A stretch of DNA of 64,000 bases from Polyangium sp. 15x6 (GTDB lineage Bacteria > Myxococcota_A > Polyangia > Polyangiales > Polyangiaceae). The notes below the pieces were generated by a model, which worked only from the letters and a program-made list of their open reading frames with translations, ran no database searches and was not told the DNA's origin. The translations under genes were made by a program, and so were the position numbers. The DNA lies in NCBI RefSeq assembly GCF_029960785.1, contig NZ_JASBQE010000041.1:1-64000 (forward strand). The letters are read 5' to 3'. Below are positions 1 to 8,443 of the stretch, piece after piece. The first letter of the stretch is position 1. Every line of letters starts with the position of its first letter.

Positions 1-1299
1 GTCGGCGGCACGGGCGGCACGGGCGGCACGGGTGGAGTCGGCGGCGCCGGCGGTATCGGCGGCGAAGGCGGGGCCGGCGGCGCGGGTGGAGCCGGGGGCA
101 TCGGCGGCACGGGCGGCACGGGCGGCGCGGGCGGCGGCGGCGGTGAGGGCGGCGATCCGCTGGCCGTCGACAAGGACAAGGATGGCTGGACCGTTGGCGA
201 CGGCGACTGCTGCGACAACGACGTCAAGTGCGACATCCCGGGCAGCGTGAACCCCGGCGCGTTCGAGTACCTCGGCAACGGCATCGACGACGACTGCGAT
301 CCCTCGACGAAGGACGACGTCCCCGCGGCCGATTGCACCGATCCGCCGCTCGCCACGCCGACGAGCACGCTCGAGCTCGTGAAGGCGATGGACCTCTGCC
401 AGTTCACGACGGAGAACCCGCCGCTCCCGCAGAAGAAGTGGGGCGTGATCGCGAGCTACCTCCAGCTCGCCGACGGGACGAACGCGGTCGTGCCGAAGGA
501 CGTGCAGGTCGGCGTGCTCGCGAACTACGGCCCGAACGTCACGCCGAAGAAGGGCGCGACGATGGCCGCGCTCTCGACGGGCACGGCGCGCGACGAGGGC
601 GACCTCGGCTTCATCCACCCGCAAAACGGGCCCGATCCCGACATCCAGAAGGGCAACTACAAGGCGAACACGGTTTGCCCGATCCCGGGCCCCTACCTCG
701 CGGCGAACGGCGGCAAGCTCCCCTCGCCCCCGGAGTGCCCGGCGTGCGTCGGCGAGAACTGCACGAAGGCGTTCGACTCGGTCAACTTCAAGATGCGCAT
801 CCGCGTGCCGACGAACGCGCGGTCGTTCTCGTACCGGCTGAAGAGCTACACCTCGGAGTACCCCGAGTACAGCTGCGGCCAGTTCAACGACTTCTTCCTC
901 GCGCTCCTGAAGAGCAACTGGACGCCCGATCCGTTGGCGAACCCGCCGCAGGCTCCGCTCCCCGCGGATCGCAACATCGCCAAGGACTCGACCGGCAAGA
1001 CGATCACGGTCAACAACGCGTTCTACGAGGTCTGCTTCCCCTCGCCGATCGCGCCGCCGGGCGCCTGCCCGGCCGGCGTGCTCGAGCTCTTGGGCACGGG
1101 CATGGGCGGCTGGAGCGGCGACTACAAGGACGGCGGCGGCACGGTGTGGCTCGTGAACGATGCGCCCGTCGTGCCCGGCGAGACCATGGAGATCGAGTTC
1201 ATCATCGCCGATGCGGGCGACTCGAACGTCGATTCGACGGTGCTGCTCGACTACTTCCGGTGGGACATCAAGGCGGCGGCGGCCGGCGTCCACAAGTGA
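1..1299 (+). CDS. Gly-rich MopE-type / choice-of-anchor L-like surface protein (5' partial)
   Basis: The frame is open from the first base, so the start and any export signal lie upstream. The first ~52 residues are a low-complexity GGx linker. Next comes a Cys/Asp-rich stretch (res ~55-100) with the pattern DKDKDGW...GDCCDND...NPGAFEYLGNGIDDDCD, typical of the MopE-type putative metal-binding motif. The rest resembles the choice-of-anchor L domain, with a signature near res 275-305 (TSEYPEYSCGQFNDFFLALL). It is a paralogue of the next gene, sharing motif order and even post-stop bases. Inferred role: secreted or surface protein, function unknown. Confidence 0.85.
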   Translation, partial: VGGTGGTGGTGGVGGAGGIGGEGGAGGAGGAGGIGGTGGTGGAGGGGGEGGDPLAVDKDKDGWTVGDGDCCDNDVKCDIPGSVNPGAFEYLGNGIDDDCDPSTKDDVPAADCTDPPLATPTSTLELVKAMDLCQFTTENPPLPQKKWGVIASYLQLADGTNAVVPKDVQVGVLANYGPNVTPKKGATMAALSTGTARDEGDLGFIHPQNGPDPDIQKGNYKANTVCPIPGPYLAANGGKLPSPPECPACVGENCTKAFDSVNFKMRIRVPTNARSFSYRLKSYTSEYPEYSCGQFNDFFLALLKSNWTPDPLANPPQAPLPADRNIAKDSTGKTITVNNAFYEVCFPSPIAPPGACPAGVLELLGTGMGGWSGDYKDGGGTVWLVNDAPVVPGETMEIEFIIADAGDSNVDSTVLLDYFRWDIKAAAAGVHK

Positions 1300-1305
1300 T
1301 CCGCT

Positions 1306-1336
1306 GCGCGCCGCGGTCTTCGGGAGCGCGGCGCGC
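1306..1336 (+). terminator. stem-loop after the first paralogue
   Basis: A perfect 10-bp inverted repeat (1306-1315 with 1327-1336) has an 11-nt loop and begins 6 nt after the stop. No T-run follows, so it may be a weak terminator or a 3'-end stabiliser. Confidence 0.5.
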
Positions 1337-1399
1337 GGCCTCGGGCTTCGGATGGTGCGGGCTCGGCCCGCTCGCGATTTTACGAAGAGGTATTTCGAA

Positions 1400-3505
1400 A
1401 TGATGAAGCGTACGAGGCGGAACGACATGCGCTTTTCGCTTTCGACCCTGCTCGTCCCGGCGCTCGTCGCATACGCGGCTGCGGCCGGCTGCGCCGCCGA
1501 TGTCGGCGGCGGAGCGGGCGGTTCGGCTGGCACGTCGAACGTGAGCGACGGCGGGAGCGGCGGCACGGGCGGTGCACCCGGAGCCGGGGGCATGGCCGGC
1601 GCGGGCGGCACCGGCGGCACGGCCGGCGAGGGCGGCGCGGGCGCCGGGCCCACGAGCTGCGTGTCCGACGGCGATTGCGCGAACGATCCCGGCGGTACGA
1701 TCTGCAACGCCGACACGGGCAAGTGCGTCGAGTGCATCCCGAGCGGCGATCCGCTCGTCGATGACTGCGGCCTCGGGCAGTACTGCAACAAGGACGAGGG
1801 CAAGTGCAAGGTCGGGTGCACGCACAAGGCCGACTGCATGGGCGCGCAGGTCTGCGACACCATGAAGAACGCGTGCAGCGAAGGTTGCATCGTCGACACC
1901 GACTGCTTCCCGGGCTCGATCTGCATCTCGAAGACCTGCATCCCCGGCTGCTCGGCGACCCAGCCTTGCCAGGCCGGCTTCAGCTGCTGCGCCTCGAGCT
2001 GCTACGACTTCTCGAACGACGAGAACAACTGCGGCTTCTGCAACAACTCCTGCTCGCATGCGTGGGTCATCGACAACACGCAGACCCCGCCGCTCATGGG
2101 CGGCCCGCCGAACGGCACGGCGGTCTGCGACAACGGCCTCTGCTCGCTCGGCGCTTGCAAGGCCGGCTTCTCCGACTGCAACAAGGACCCGTCGGACGGC
2201 TGCGAGTGGAACACGCTGCAGGACGGCCCGTGCACCTGCGTGCCGGGCCAGACGCAGTCTTGCTACCAGGGCTTGCCGGGCACGCTCGGCGTCGGGCCGT
2301 GCAAGTCCGGCACGCAGACGTGCAAGGAAGACGGCTCGGGCTGGGGTGATTGCCTCGGCCAGGTCCTCCCGAAGTACGAGATCTGCGCGAACGCCATCGA
2401 CGACGACTGCAACGGCGCGGCGGACGACTCCTCCGGTGACTACGACGGCGACGGCTACAGCTCGTGCGGCGGCGGCGACTGCTGCGACTTCCTGAGCCCC
2501 GGCTGCCCGAACCCGAAGGCCGTCAACCCGGGCGCCTTCGAGTTCCCCAACGACGGCGTGGACAACGACTGCGACGCGGCGACGCCCGACAACGTCGAGG
2601 CGCCGCCCTGCAGCTCGTCGGCGAAGTTCGCCGCGGTCACGGCCGAGGACGTGGCGAAGGCCATGGAGCTCTGCCAGTTCGTGCCGGAGAACCCGCCGGC
2701 GGGGGAGTTCAAGAAGTGGGGCGTGCTCGGCGCCAAGCTCGTCCTCGCCGACGGCTCGACGCCGACCGCGGCCCAGTTGACGGTCCTGCAGGACAAGTCG
2801 ACCGCGATCATGACGGGGTACGGCTCGGTCGTGAAGCCGCAGAAGGGCCTCACGATGGCCGGCATCTCCAGTGGTGTCATGCGTGACCAGGACGACGTCG
2901 GGTACACCGGCACGAGCACGAGCCACAGCATCAACGGCAACCCGCCTGCCACGTACCTGCTCGCGAACGGCGGCAAGCTGCCTTCGTCGCAGGGCTGCAG
3001 CGGCAGTTGCAACTCGGGCACGGGCGCGAACGACTCGATCAACGTGCGGCTCGACATCCGCGTGCCCACGAACGCGAAGTCGTTCGAGTACCAGTTCCGG
3101 TTCTTCTCCTCGGAGTACAAGAGCTGGCAGTGCTCGTCGTACAACGACTTCTTCCTCGCGTTGCTCCAGTCGGGCGCCATGGGCCTGCCGACCGACAAGA
3201 ACATCGCGAAGGACGGAGGGGGTAATCCCGTCAGCGTCAACAACGGCTTGTTCCAGGTCTGCGTCGCCAAGGGCTGCAACACGTGCCCCTCGGGTGCGGG
3301 TGAGCTCGCGGGAACGGGCATGCAGCTCGACAACGTCGGTGGCGGCACGGACTGGCTCTTCAACACCGCCTCCGTCGTCCCCGGCGAGAAGATCACGCTC
3401 GAGCTCATGATCTTCGACGTGACCGACACCATCCTCGACTCGCTCGTCCTGCTCGACAACTTCCGGTGGAACGCGGCCGATCTCGGCACCGGCATCCACG
3501 AGTGA
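1400..3505 (+). CDS. MopE-type / choice-of-anchor L-like lipoprotein
   Basis: About 700 aa. An AAGAGG Shine-Dalgarno at ~1384-1389 supports ATG 1400 or 1403; ATG 1427 is a shorter option. The N-terminus is a lipoprotein signal ending in AAAAGC, followed by a GGx-rich linker (res ~35-85), a Cys-rich region with many CxxxxxxC-spaced pairs (res ~90-300), a MopE-like metal-binding motif (YDGDGYSSCGGGDCCDF ... NDGVDNDCD, res ~350-395) and a choice-of-anchor L-like domain (FFSSEYKSWQCSSYNDFFLA, res ~570-590). Probably an outer-membrane surface lipoprotein. It is a tandem paralogue of the preceding gene. Ligand and role cannot be deduced. Confidence 0.88.
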   Translation: MMKRTRRNDMRFSLSTLLVPALVAYAAAAGCAADVGGGAGGSAGTSNVSDGGSGGTGGAPGAGGMAGAGGTGGTAGEGGAGAGPTSCVSDGDCANDPGGTICNADTGKCVECIPSGDPLVDDCGLGQYCNKDEGKCKVGCTHKADCMGAQVCDTMKNACSEGCIVDTDCFPGSICISKTCIPGCSATQPCQAGFSCCASSCYDFSNDENNCGFCNNSCSHAWVIDNTQTPPLMGGPPNGTAVCDNGLCSLGACKAGFSDCNKDPSDGCEWNTLQDGPCTCVPGQTQSCYQGLPGTLGVGPCKSGTQTCKEDGSGWGDCLGQVLPKYEICANAIDDDCNGAADDSSGDYDGDGYSSCGGGDCCDFLSPGCPNPKAVNPGAFEFPNDGVDNDCDAATPDNVEAPPCSSSAKFAAVTAEDVAKAMELCQFVPENPPAGEFKKWGVLGAKLVLADGSTPTAAQLTVLQDKSTAIMTGYGSVVKPQKGLTMAGISSGVMRDQDDVGYTGTSTSHSINGNPPATYLLANGGKLPSSQGCSGSCNSGTGANDSINVRLDIRVPTNAKSFEYQFRFFSSEYKSWQCSSYNDFFLALLQSGAMGLPTDKNIAKDGGGNPVSVNNGLFQVCVAKGCNTCPSGAGELAGTGMQLDNVGGGTDWLFNTASVVPGEKITLELMIFDVTDTILDSLVLLDNFRWNAADLGTGIHE

Positions 3506-3520
3506 TCCGCTGATCCCGGG

Positions 3521-3557
3521 CCGCGAGGGCGCCTCCTCCGGGAGCGCCCCCTCGCGG
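3521..3557 (+). terminator. stem-loop after the second paralogue
   Basis: CCGCGAGGGCGC (3521-3532) pairs with GCGCCCCCTCGCGG (3544-3557) with a small bulge, 15 nt past the stop. No T-tract follows. It occupies the same relative place as the hairpin after the first paralogue. Confidence 0.5.
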
Positions 3558-3571
3558 ACAAACCCGTCCGT

Positions 3572-3588
3572 GGTCCAAAGGTTGGACC
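3572..3588. promoter_or_regulatory. short perfect inverted repeat
   Basis: GGTCCAA-agg-TTGGACC, 7-bp arms, lies upstream of the formylglycine-generating-enzyme-like lipoprotein gene and past the preceding terminator hairpin. It could be an operator or a second small hairpin; no binding protein can be named. Confidence 0.3.
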
Positions 3589-3633
3589 TCCAAGCATAGA
3601 CTTTCCGAAAAGCTTCCATCCCGCTGTCAAGCT

Positions 3634-4761
3634 TTGAAAGCGTGGGAAGACGACCCCGCCGGCGGGCGTTCGGATTTTCTCCATTGCGTCTCGGCGCGTC
3701 CGCAGGCATCTTCGACGCTCGTGGCGACGAAGGCGGACGACGCAGACTGGCGAGCGCCCAGCCCTCCTGGGCAACCCCTGCGATCCAGCCTCCACACGCG
3801 TCGTGTTGCACGGCACGTTTCCAGCCTCGCCGTGGCCACCGTCCTGGCATCGGGGGCCGTCGGCTGTGCTGCCCCGGGCAGCCTCTCGCAGCTCCACGCC
3901 GTGAAGGAGGCGAGCGCGAACACCCGCGTCGCGTCGGCCCTTCGGCAAGAGCCGATCGCGCCTGCGGAGCGGCCCATCGCGGTGCGGGCCACCGAGGCGC
4001 GCGTCGTCACGGTCGAGACGCGCCTCGCCGCGGCTGCGTGGCGCTCCATGTCCGAGGACGTGGACAGCGAGATCCTCGCGAACACCTCGCGTTGCCCGGC
4101 GGAGATGGCGCTCGTCGACAACCGCGTCTGCGTCGATCGCTGGGAGGCCTCGCTCGTCGAGCGTCTCACGAGCGGTGAGGTGCGCGGCTTTTCGCCGTTC
4201 TACCCCGTCGACGGACACGAAGCCTCCGTGCGCGCCGTCTCGCGGCCCGGCGTGATCCCGCAGGGCTACATCAGCGGGGAGCAAGCGCAGCGCGCCTGCC
4301 AGGCCTCGGGAAAGCGCCTCTGCGCCGCCGACGAGTGGGAGCGCGCTTGCCGCGGCCCGAAGCGCACCCGCTTCCCCTACGGCGACGAGCGAAAGCGCCG
4401 CGTCTGCAACGACGACATCCGCAGCGCGCACCCCGTCGTCGAGGTCGCCTTGCGCCTCGGCATCCCCGAGGAGCGCCGCTGGACGGACGGCATGAATCAG
4501 CCGCTCATCAACCAGCTCCCGGACTCGCTCTTCGAGACCGGCATGCGCGCCGAGTGTACGAACGAGTACGGCGTCTTCGACATGGTCGGCAACCTGCACG
4601 AGTGGATCGAGGATCGCGACGGCACGTTCCGCGGCGGCTTCTACATGGACACGTCGTTGAACGGCGAGGGCTGCTCCTACCAGACCACCGCGCACGACTT
4701 CCGCTACCACGATTACTCCACGGGCTTCCGCTGCTGCATGGATCCCGATCGAGTCGAGTGA
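3634..4761 (+). CDS. SUMF1/FGE-fold (formylglycine-generating enzyme-like) lipoprotein
   Basis: 375 aa from TTG 3634. The start is uncertain because no Shine-Dalgarno or N-terminal ATG is visible; a true start nearer the lipobox (LASGAVGC, res ~63-70) is possible. The C-terminal two-thirds has the SUMF1/PvdO fold marks: CVDRWEAS, ACQASGKRLCAADEWERAC, YGDE, DMVGNLHEWIED, FRGGFYMD and terminal GFRCC. Family members oxidise Cys to formylglycine or act as non-catalytic structural relatives. Exported placement favours an envelope protein rather than a sulfatase activator. The next gene starts 1 bp after the stop, so the two are probably co-transcribed. Confidence 0.8.
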   Translation: MKAWEDDPAGGRSDFLHCVSARPQASSTLVATKADDADWRAPSPPGQPLRSSLHTRRVARHVSSLAVATVLASGAVGCAAPGSLSQLHAVKEASANTRVASALRQEPIAPAERPIAVRATEARVVTVETRLAAAAWRSMSEDVDSEILANTSRCPAEMALVDNRVCVDRWEASLVERLTSGEVRGFSPFYPVDGHEASVRAVSRPGVIPQGYISGEQAQRACQASGKRLCAADEWERACRGPKRTRFPYGDERKRRVCNDDIRSAHPVVEVALRLGIPEERRWTDGMNQPLINQLPDSLFETGMRAECTNEYGVFDMVGNLHEWIEDRDGTFRGGFYMDTSLNGEGCSYQTTAHDFRYHDYSTGFRCCMDPDRVE

Positions 4762-4762
4762 G

Positions 4763-6220
4763 ATGTTCCGAACGACGATGGGCCCCTGGTCCCCGACGGC
4801 CTACGCGCTCACGCTCGCGCTGTCTCTCCTTCCGAGCTGCTCGAAGAAAAAGGAAGACGCCCCGATCGCGCCGCCCCCGCCTCCGCGCGGGGCCGCCTCG
4901 CTCGATCAGCTCTCCACCGGCCTCGGCACCGCCAAGGGCCTCGACGCGAGCCTCGCGCCGCCATCGATGAAGTTCGATCACGTCTACGTGCTCGACGACA
5001 AGCGGGCCATCCTGGCCGGCGGCGTCCCCGGCAGCGTGGCGATCGCGCTCATGACCGTGGACGCGGGCAAGACGTGGAAGGCCTTCCGCACCGACCGCGA
5101 TACCTGGTCGAGCTACACGTTCGGCGCTGAGGGCATGTTCGCGCTCGCCCTCGGCCCGAAAGAGACGACCGCGGAGGCGCCCCCGGCGGTCGGGAAGAAG
5201 GCGCCCCCGCCGCCGCCGTTCCAGTTCTTCTTCGCGGGCCTCGACGCGCCCTCGTTCGGCACGGCGACGATGGTCGATCAGCCGCCGCTCGCCCGAAAGC
5301 CCGACCCGAAGCTGCCGATCCCGAAGCCGCGCCTCGCGCTGCTCGACAAGGAGACGGCGTCGCTCGTCGTCGAGCCCACACCGAAAAAGTATGTCGCGCG
5401 GTATGTGACGCCGCCCGGGACCGATGCGCCGGCCGAGGTCGCGTTGCCGAAGCTCGAGACGTTCGCCACGGGGCCCGTCGGCCGGCCGCCGCGGCTCTTT
5501 TCGGTGAAGGGGCGCGAGGTCGTGTCGCGCAAGTGGCCCGCGCCCGGGCAGACCGTCGCGGCGCCTGCGGAGTCCGAGTACATCGACTTGAAGCTCCTGA
5601 AGCCGACGCCCACGCTCGTCGCCGAGCTATCTGCGCCCTCGGCGTGTGACGTCGGTTCGATCTCGTACCAGGCGATCACGCAACCGCCGACGAAGCAGAA
5701 TCCGAACAAGAACTTCTACCTCGTGGTGACGCCCGACAAGCTCACGCTGGTCCCGCGTCCGGCCGAGGCGCTTTCCGGCGCGGCTATCGGCTGCAACGAC
5801 ACGAAGTTCGTCGTCGAGGCGCCGGATGCCGACAAGCAGAGCATAACGCTCTTGCTGTGTGATCTGGAAGGCAAGTGCACGACGCCGTCGCGCCCCGTAT
5901 TCAAGCCCTGGATCGAGAAACACGAGCGCGAGATCGTCGCGGTGCCGACGTCCACGGGCGCGGCCGCCGTGATGAGCGCGCAGGCCGGTGAGCGCTGGGG
6001 GCTCTACTACGCGCAGTCGACGGACGGCGGGAAGTTTTACGAGCGCGCGCGCATCATCGGCGAAGGGACCGGCGCGCGCGGGCGTGTCGACTTCGGTGCG
6101 CTCGTTTCGTTTGGCAAGCGCACGCTGCTCATCGTGTCCGCCGATGTCACGGGTACTTCGAGGCGCGGCTTCTACGTGCTCGTATCCGACGACGACGGCG
6201 CCACCTGGAACCCGCCGTAA
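4763..6220 (+). CDS. lipoprotein with sialidase/BNR-like repeats
   Basis: 485 aa. ATG lies 1 bp after the previous stop. The N-terminus has a lipobox (ALSLLPSC, Cys ~28) followed by Lys and a Pro-rich linker. BNR/Asp-box-like strings (MTVDAGKTWKAF near res 95, QSTDGGKFY near res 415, VSDDDGATWNPP at the C-terminus) suggest a sialidase-type beta-propeller. Glycosidase residues are not evident, so this is best read as a structural or binding propeller on the outer membrane. Co-directional with the SUMF1-like lipoprotein. Confidence 0.72.
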   Translation: MFRTTMGPWSPTAYALTLALSLLPSCSKKKEDAPIAPPPPPRGAASLDQLSTGLGTAKGLDASLAPPSMKFDHVYVLDDKRAILAGGVPGSVAIALMTVDAGKTWKAFRTDRDTWSSYTFGAEGMFALALGPKETTAEAPPAVGKKAPPPPPFQFFFAGLDAPSFGTATMVDQPPLARKPDPKLPIPKPRLALLDKETASLVVEPTPKKYVARYVTPPGTDAPAEVALPKLETFATGPVGRPPRLFSVKGREVVSRKWPAPGQTVAAPAESEYIDLKLLKPTPTLVAELSAPSACDVGSISYQAITQPPTKQNPNKNFYLVVTPDKLTLVPRPAEALSGAAIGCNDTKFVVEAPDADKQSITLLLCDLEGKCTTPSRPVFKPWIEKHEREIVAVPTSTGAAAVMSAQAGERWGLYYAQSTDGGKFYERARIIGEGTGARGRVDFGALVSFGKRTLLIVSADVTGTSRRGFYVLVSDDDGATWNPP

Positions 6221-6924
6221 AACGATTGCCTCGCCTCCATGCCCGCGCCCTCCTTGGGCGAGCGTGAGAAGATGAAACGCGCGCAGGGGCACATCGTTCA
6301 AAATTGAAAGGTAAGACCGTTATAGGACTGCAAAAAGGCGTCGAAAGCGTGACGCCTGCGCCGTTTTGGCGACGCGCATAACGACGAGCGCGTGTTTGCG
6401 CAGCGTGGCGTGAGAGCGCATCCCACGGCCTTGCCGGCTGGGTTCGTCCGAGCGAGCGGCGGTGGAAGGATGCTCGGTCCGCCCGGACATACCGTGCGCG
6501 CGTTTCGCCGCGACACACGCTTGCCCGCCCCGCTGGGTTTGGCCGCCGACGACCAATCGAACCGGCGGCGCGATCCAGCGCGAAAAACGTTTTGGACGTC
6601 GCGACGACCCGGGACGCTCACGCGTCATTCGGGCGCGGCTGCGGGTCGGGCCATAACGATCGATCGTGGGCAGCCGCTCCGGTCGAGCAGAGCTGGAGGA
6701 CGCGTCATGTCGGCGACGTCGTTTTGACTTCGTCCGGACGATCGATCGTCCTTCGAAACGACCGCGCGGCCCGAATCGAGGGCGGGGAGTCATCTCCACC
6801 GCCTCCGCGTCGGGCCGCCAGGTTTGCGAGTCGTAACTCGCTGGCAGGCTGTTGATAAACGGCTACGCGCCCTGGACCTATGGTCTACGTCGAGCGCGCG
6901 CTCCGTTCCCCAACAGCCCGCAAC
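6221..6924. other. 704-bp intergenic region without a convincing gene
   Basis: No frame here shows the strong third-position G/C bias of the neighbours. It contains a perfect 16-bp palindrome (GGACGATCGATCGTCC, 6736-6751) just after a smaller GTCCGGAC palindrome (6733-6740), and a locally AT-richer patch at ~6296-6340. No RNA gene was recognised. Confidence 0.5.
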
Positions 6925-7557
6925 TCACTTCGCCGCAGGCTGCGCCGCGGGGGCCGCCGCGCGCTTGCGCGTGACCTTCGCCGCGGGGGCCGCCTTCTTC
7001 GCGGGGGCGCCGGCCGTCGAGGGGCCGCTCGCCGTCTTGCGCGCGTTCAGGCTCGCCTGCTCCGCCGTCTTGAGGTCGGCCGCATAGCGGGCGAAACGAC
7101 GGTCACCACCCTGGAAGATGCGCTTCGCGAGCTTCAGCTCCTTGAGCGCAGCCGCCGCGCGCGTCTGCGGAATGCCGGCCTGACGGGCCACGTCGCTCGC
7201 GCTCACGCCGTTCGACGCCTTCACGATGCGCTCCACCGAATTGAGGACCTCTTGCCGCTCCGCGGAGAGGGCCGCCGTCTTCTTCGGACGGCCGGGCTTG
7301 CGCTTCGCAGGTGCAGCAGGCGCCGCCGCGCGACCACGCTTTGCGGGAGCCGGGGCTTCCGGCGCAGCCACGAGCGCCTGCGGCACGCGGGCCGGACGAC
7401 CGCGACCCCGGGTCGCAGCCGCAGCCACGAGCGGAGCCGCCGCCGGAGCGGCGGTGACGGTCTGGCCGAGTTTATCCTTCACCAGTGCGAGAATCGCCGA
7501 GTCGGGCATCTTCCGCACCATGTCCACAATCTGCTGCTCGAAAGCGTCGGTTGCCAT
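6925..7557 (-). CDS. AT-hook, Ala/Lys-rich DNA-binding protein (histone H1-like)
   Basis: 210 aa. ATG 7557 is preceded by GGGAGAAG; a longer in-frame start is unlikely. Order: acidic/helical N-terminus (MATDAFEQQIVDMVRKMPDS), Ala-rich linker with two AT-hook cores (RGRGRPARVP near res 60 and KRKPGRPKKT near res 100), a predicted winged-helix/HTH segment (res ~115-165, ASDVARQAGIPQTRAAAALK) and an Ala/Lys/Arg C-tail like histone H1. It probably binds the minor groove of AT-rich DNA and acts as a nucleoid or regulatory protein. The AT-hook plus HTH layout recalls myxobacterial architectural proteins such as CarD, but it is not CarD. Confidence 0.78.
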   Translation of the reverse strand: MATDAFEQQIVDMVRKMPDSAILALVKDKLGQTVTAAPAAAPLVAAAATRGRGRPARVPQALVAAPEAPAPAKRGRAAAPAAPAKRKPGRPKKTAALSAERQEVLNSVERIVKASNGVSASDVARQAGIPQTRAAAALKELKLAKRIFQGGDRRFARYAADLKTAEQASLNARKTASGPSTAGAPAKKAAPAAKVTRKRAAAPAAQPAAK

Positions 7558-7597
7558 GTCTTCTCCCTCGCCGAATCCCGCTCGGCGGATGGTTACG

Positions 7598-7625
7598 ACT
7601 ATGCCTTTGGAGGCGGGCGGGTCAA
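7598..7625 (-). promoter_or_regulatory. candidate sigma70-type promoter for the AT-hook gene
   Basis: On the minus strand TTGACC (7625-7620) is separated by 16 bp from CATAGT (7603-7598). This would put the transcript start near 7590 and leave a 5' leader of ~33 nt with the GGGAGAAG Shine-Dalgarno. The call rests on hexamer match only. Confidence 0.4.
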
Positions 7626-7659
7626 GCGAATAAAGTGGCAGGACGGTCTTTTCGTTCAT

Positions 7660-8405
7660 TTTTTGGTTCGGCTCGCGCGCGCCTCCCAGGTTTTGCCTCC
7701 GCCGCCCGGTAGCGCCGGACGTTTACCGGACCGACCGACCGCTCGAAATCCCTCGCGAGGTCGCGCGATGCTTGCATTGTCCAGTCAGGCGCTCTCGTTT
7801 GGCGCGCGCGCGGTCGGCCAGTCGATCCAGGCTTTGCGACCCGGGCTTTGCCGTGCACGCAGCCATGTCCTCCCGGATTGGGGGGAGGGTCTCTCCCTAA
7901 AGACCGGCCCGACGTCGCTTCATTGCTGCTCCTTCTCTGCGCAGGCCACGCCCGGCGGTGACACCGGGATAGCCACTGGGGCGAGCTCGAGCCGCTTGCC
8001 AGTTCGACGAGGCATGCCGCGCGACGCGTCCGCGACGATTTGTGTCCGGCTCGCGCGCGCCCGCCGAGGCCCGCGCGGCGATAGCGGCGCCGGAGGACCC
8101 CATGACCCGCGAGGTACGTTGCAAAGCCTCGGGGAGGATGCGCCACGAAACCGACGAGGAGCAGGCGCCCGGGACTTCGGCCCTCCGGCGCTGCGCGTTG
8201 TCGCGCTCGTATAATATAAGGAGAGGAGGCGCGCCGCGGCAGCCTTCCGGCCGTGCAGCGACGGCCCTCACGAAGCAAGCCTGGCGCGCGGGCGCGCGTT
8301 GTCGTCTTTTCGAGGAGCCCGGCTCCGCCGAAGTCACGATGGTGCGTCGATCGAGATGAAGAGGAGTTGAAGACGAGATGTAGAGAGATGAAGAGGCGTG
8401 CGTTT
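7660..8405. other. long intergenic region without a convincing gene
   Basis: About 750 bp with no frame of coding quality. The only striking element is an AT-rich island, TATAATATAAGGAGAGGAGG (8210-8229): a -10-like hexamer running straight into a strong Shine-Dalgarno-like purine tract. The nearest downstream start codon (GTG 8253) is 23 nt away and opens an uncharacteristic frame. A purine-rich stretch with GATGAAGAG-like repeats lies at ~8353-8400. Confidence 0.45.
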
Positions 8406-8440
8406 CGACGCCGGAGCGCCCCCCGAGGGAGGGCGCGTCG
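8406..8440 (-). terminator. hairpin downstream of the sugar dehydrogenase gene
   Basis: GCGCCC (8416-8421) pairs with GGGCGC (8431-8436), reinforced by outer CGACG/CGTCG arms. It lies just past the minus-strand stop at 8444. No T-run follows. Confidence 0.4.
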
Positions 8441-8443
8441 ATG

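Noticed and set aside
1268-3850. 860-codon open frame on the minus strand across the MopE-type lipoprotein gene
   Set aside because: Shadow of a high-GC gene: Arg/Ala/Val-rich, no motifs, no Shine-Dalgarno, and the opposite strand encodes clear domains.
7622-8278. 218-codon minus-strand frame upstream of the AT-hook gene
   Set aside because: No recognisable domain, poor codon bias, and it covers the probable promoter of the AT-hook gene.
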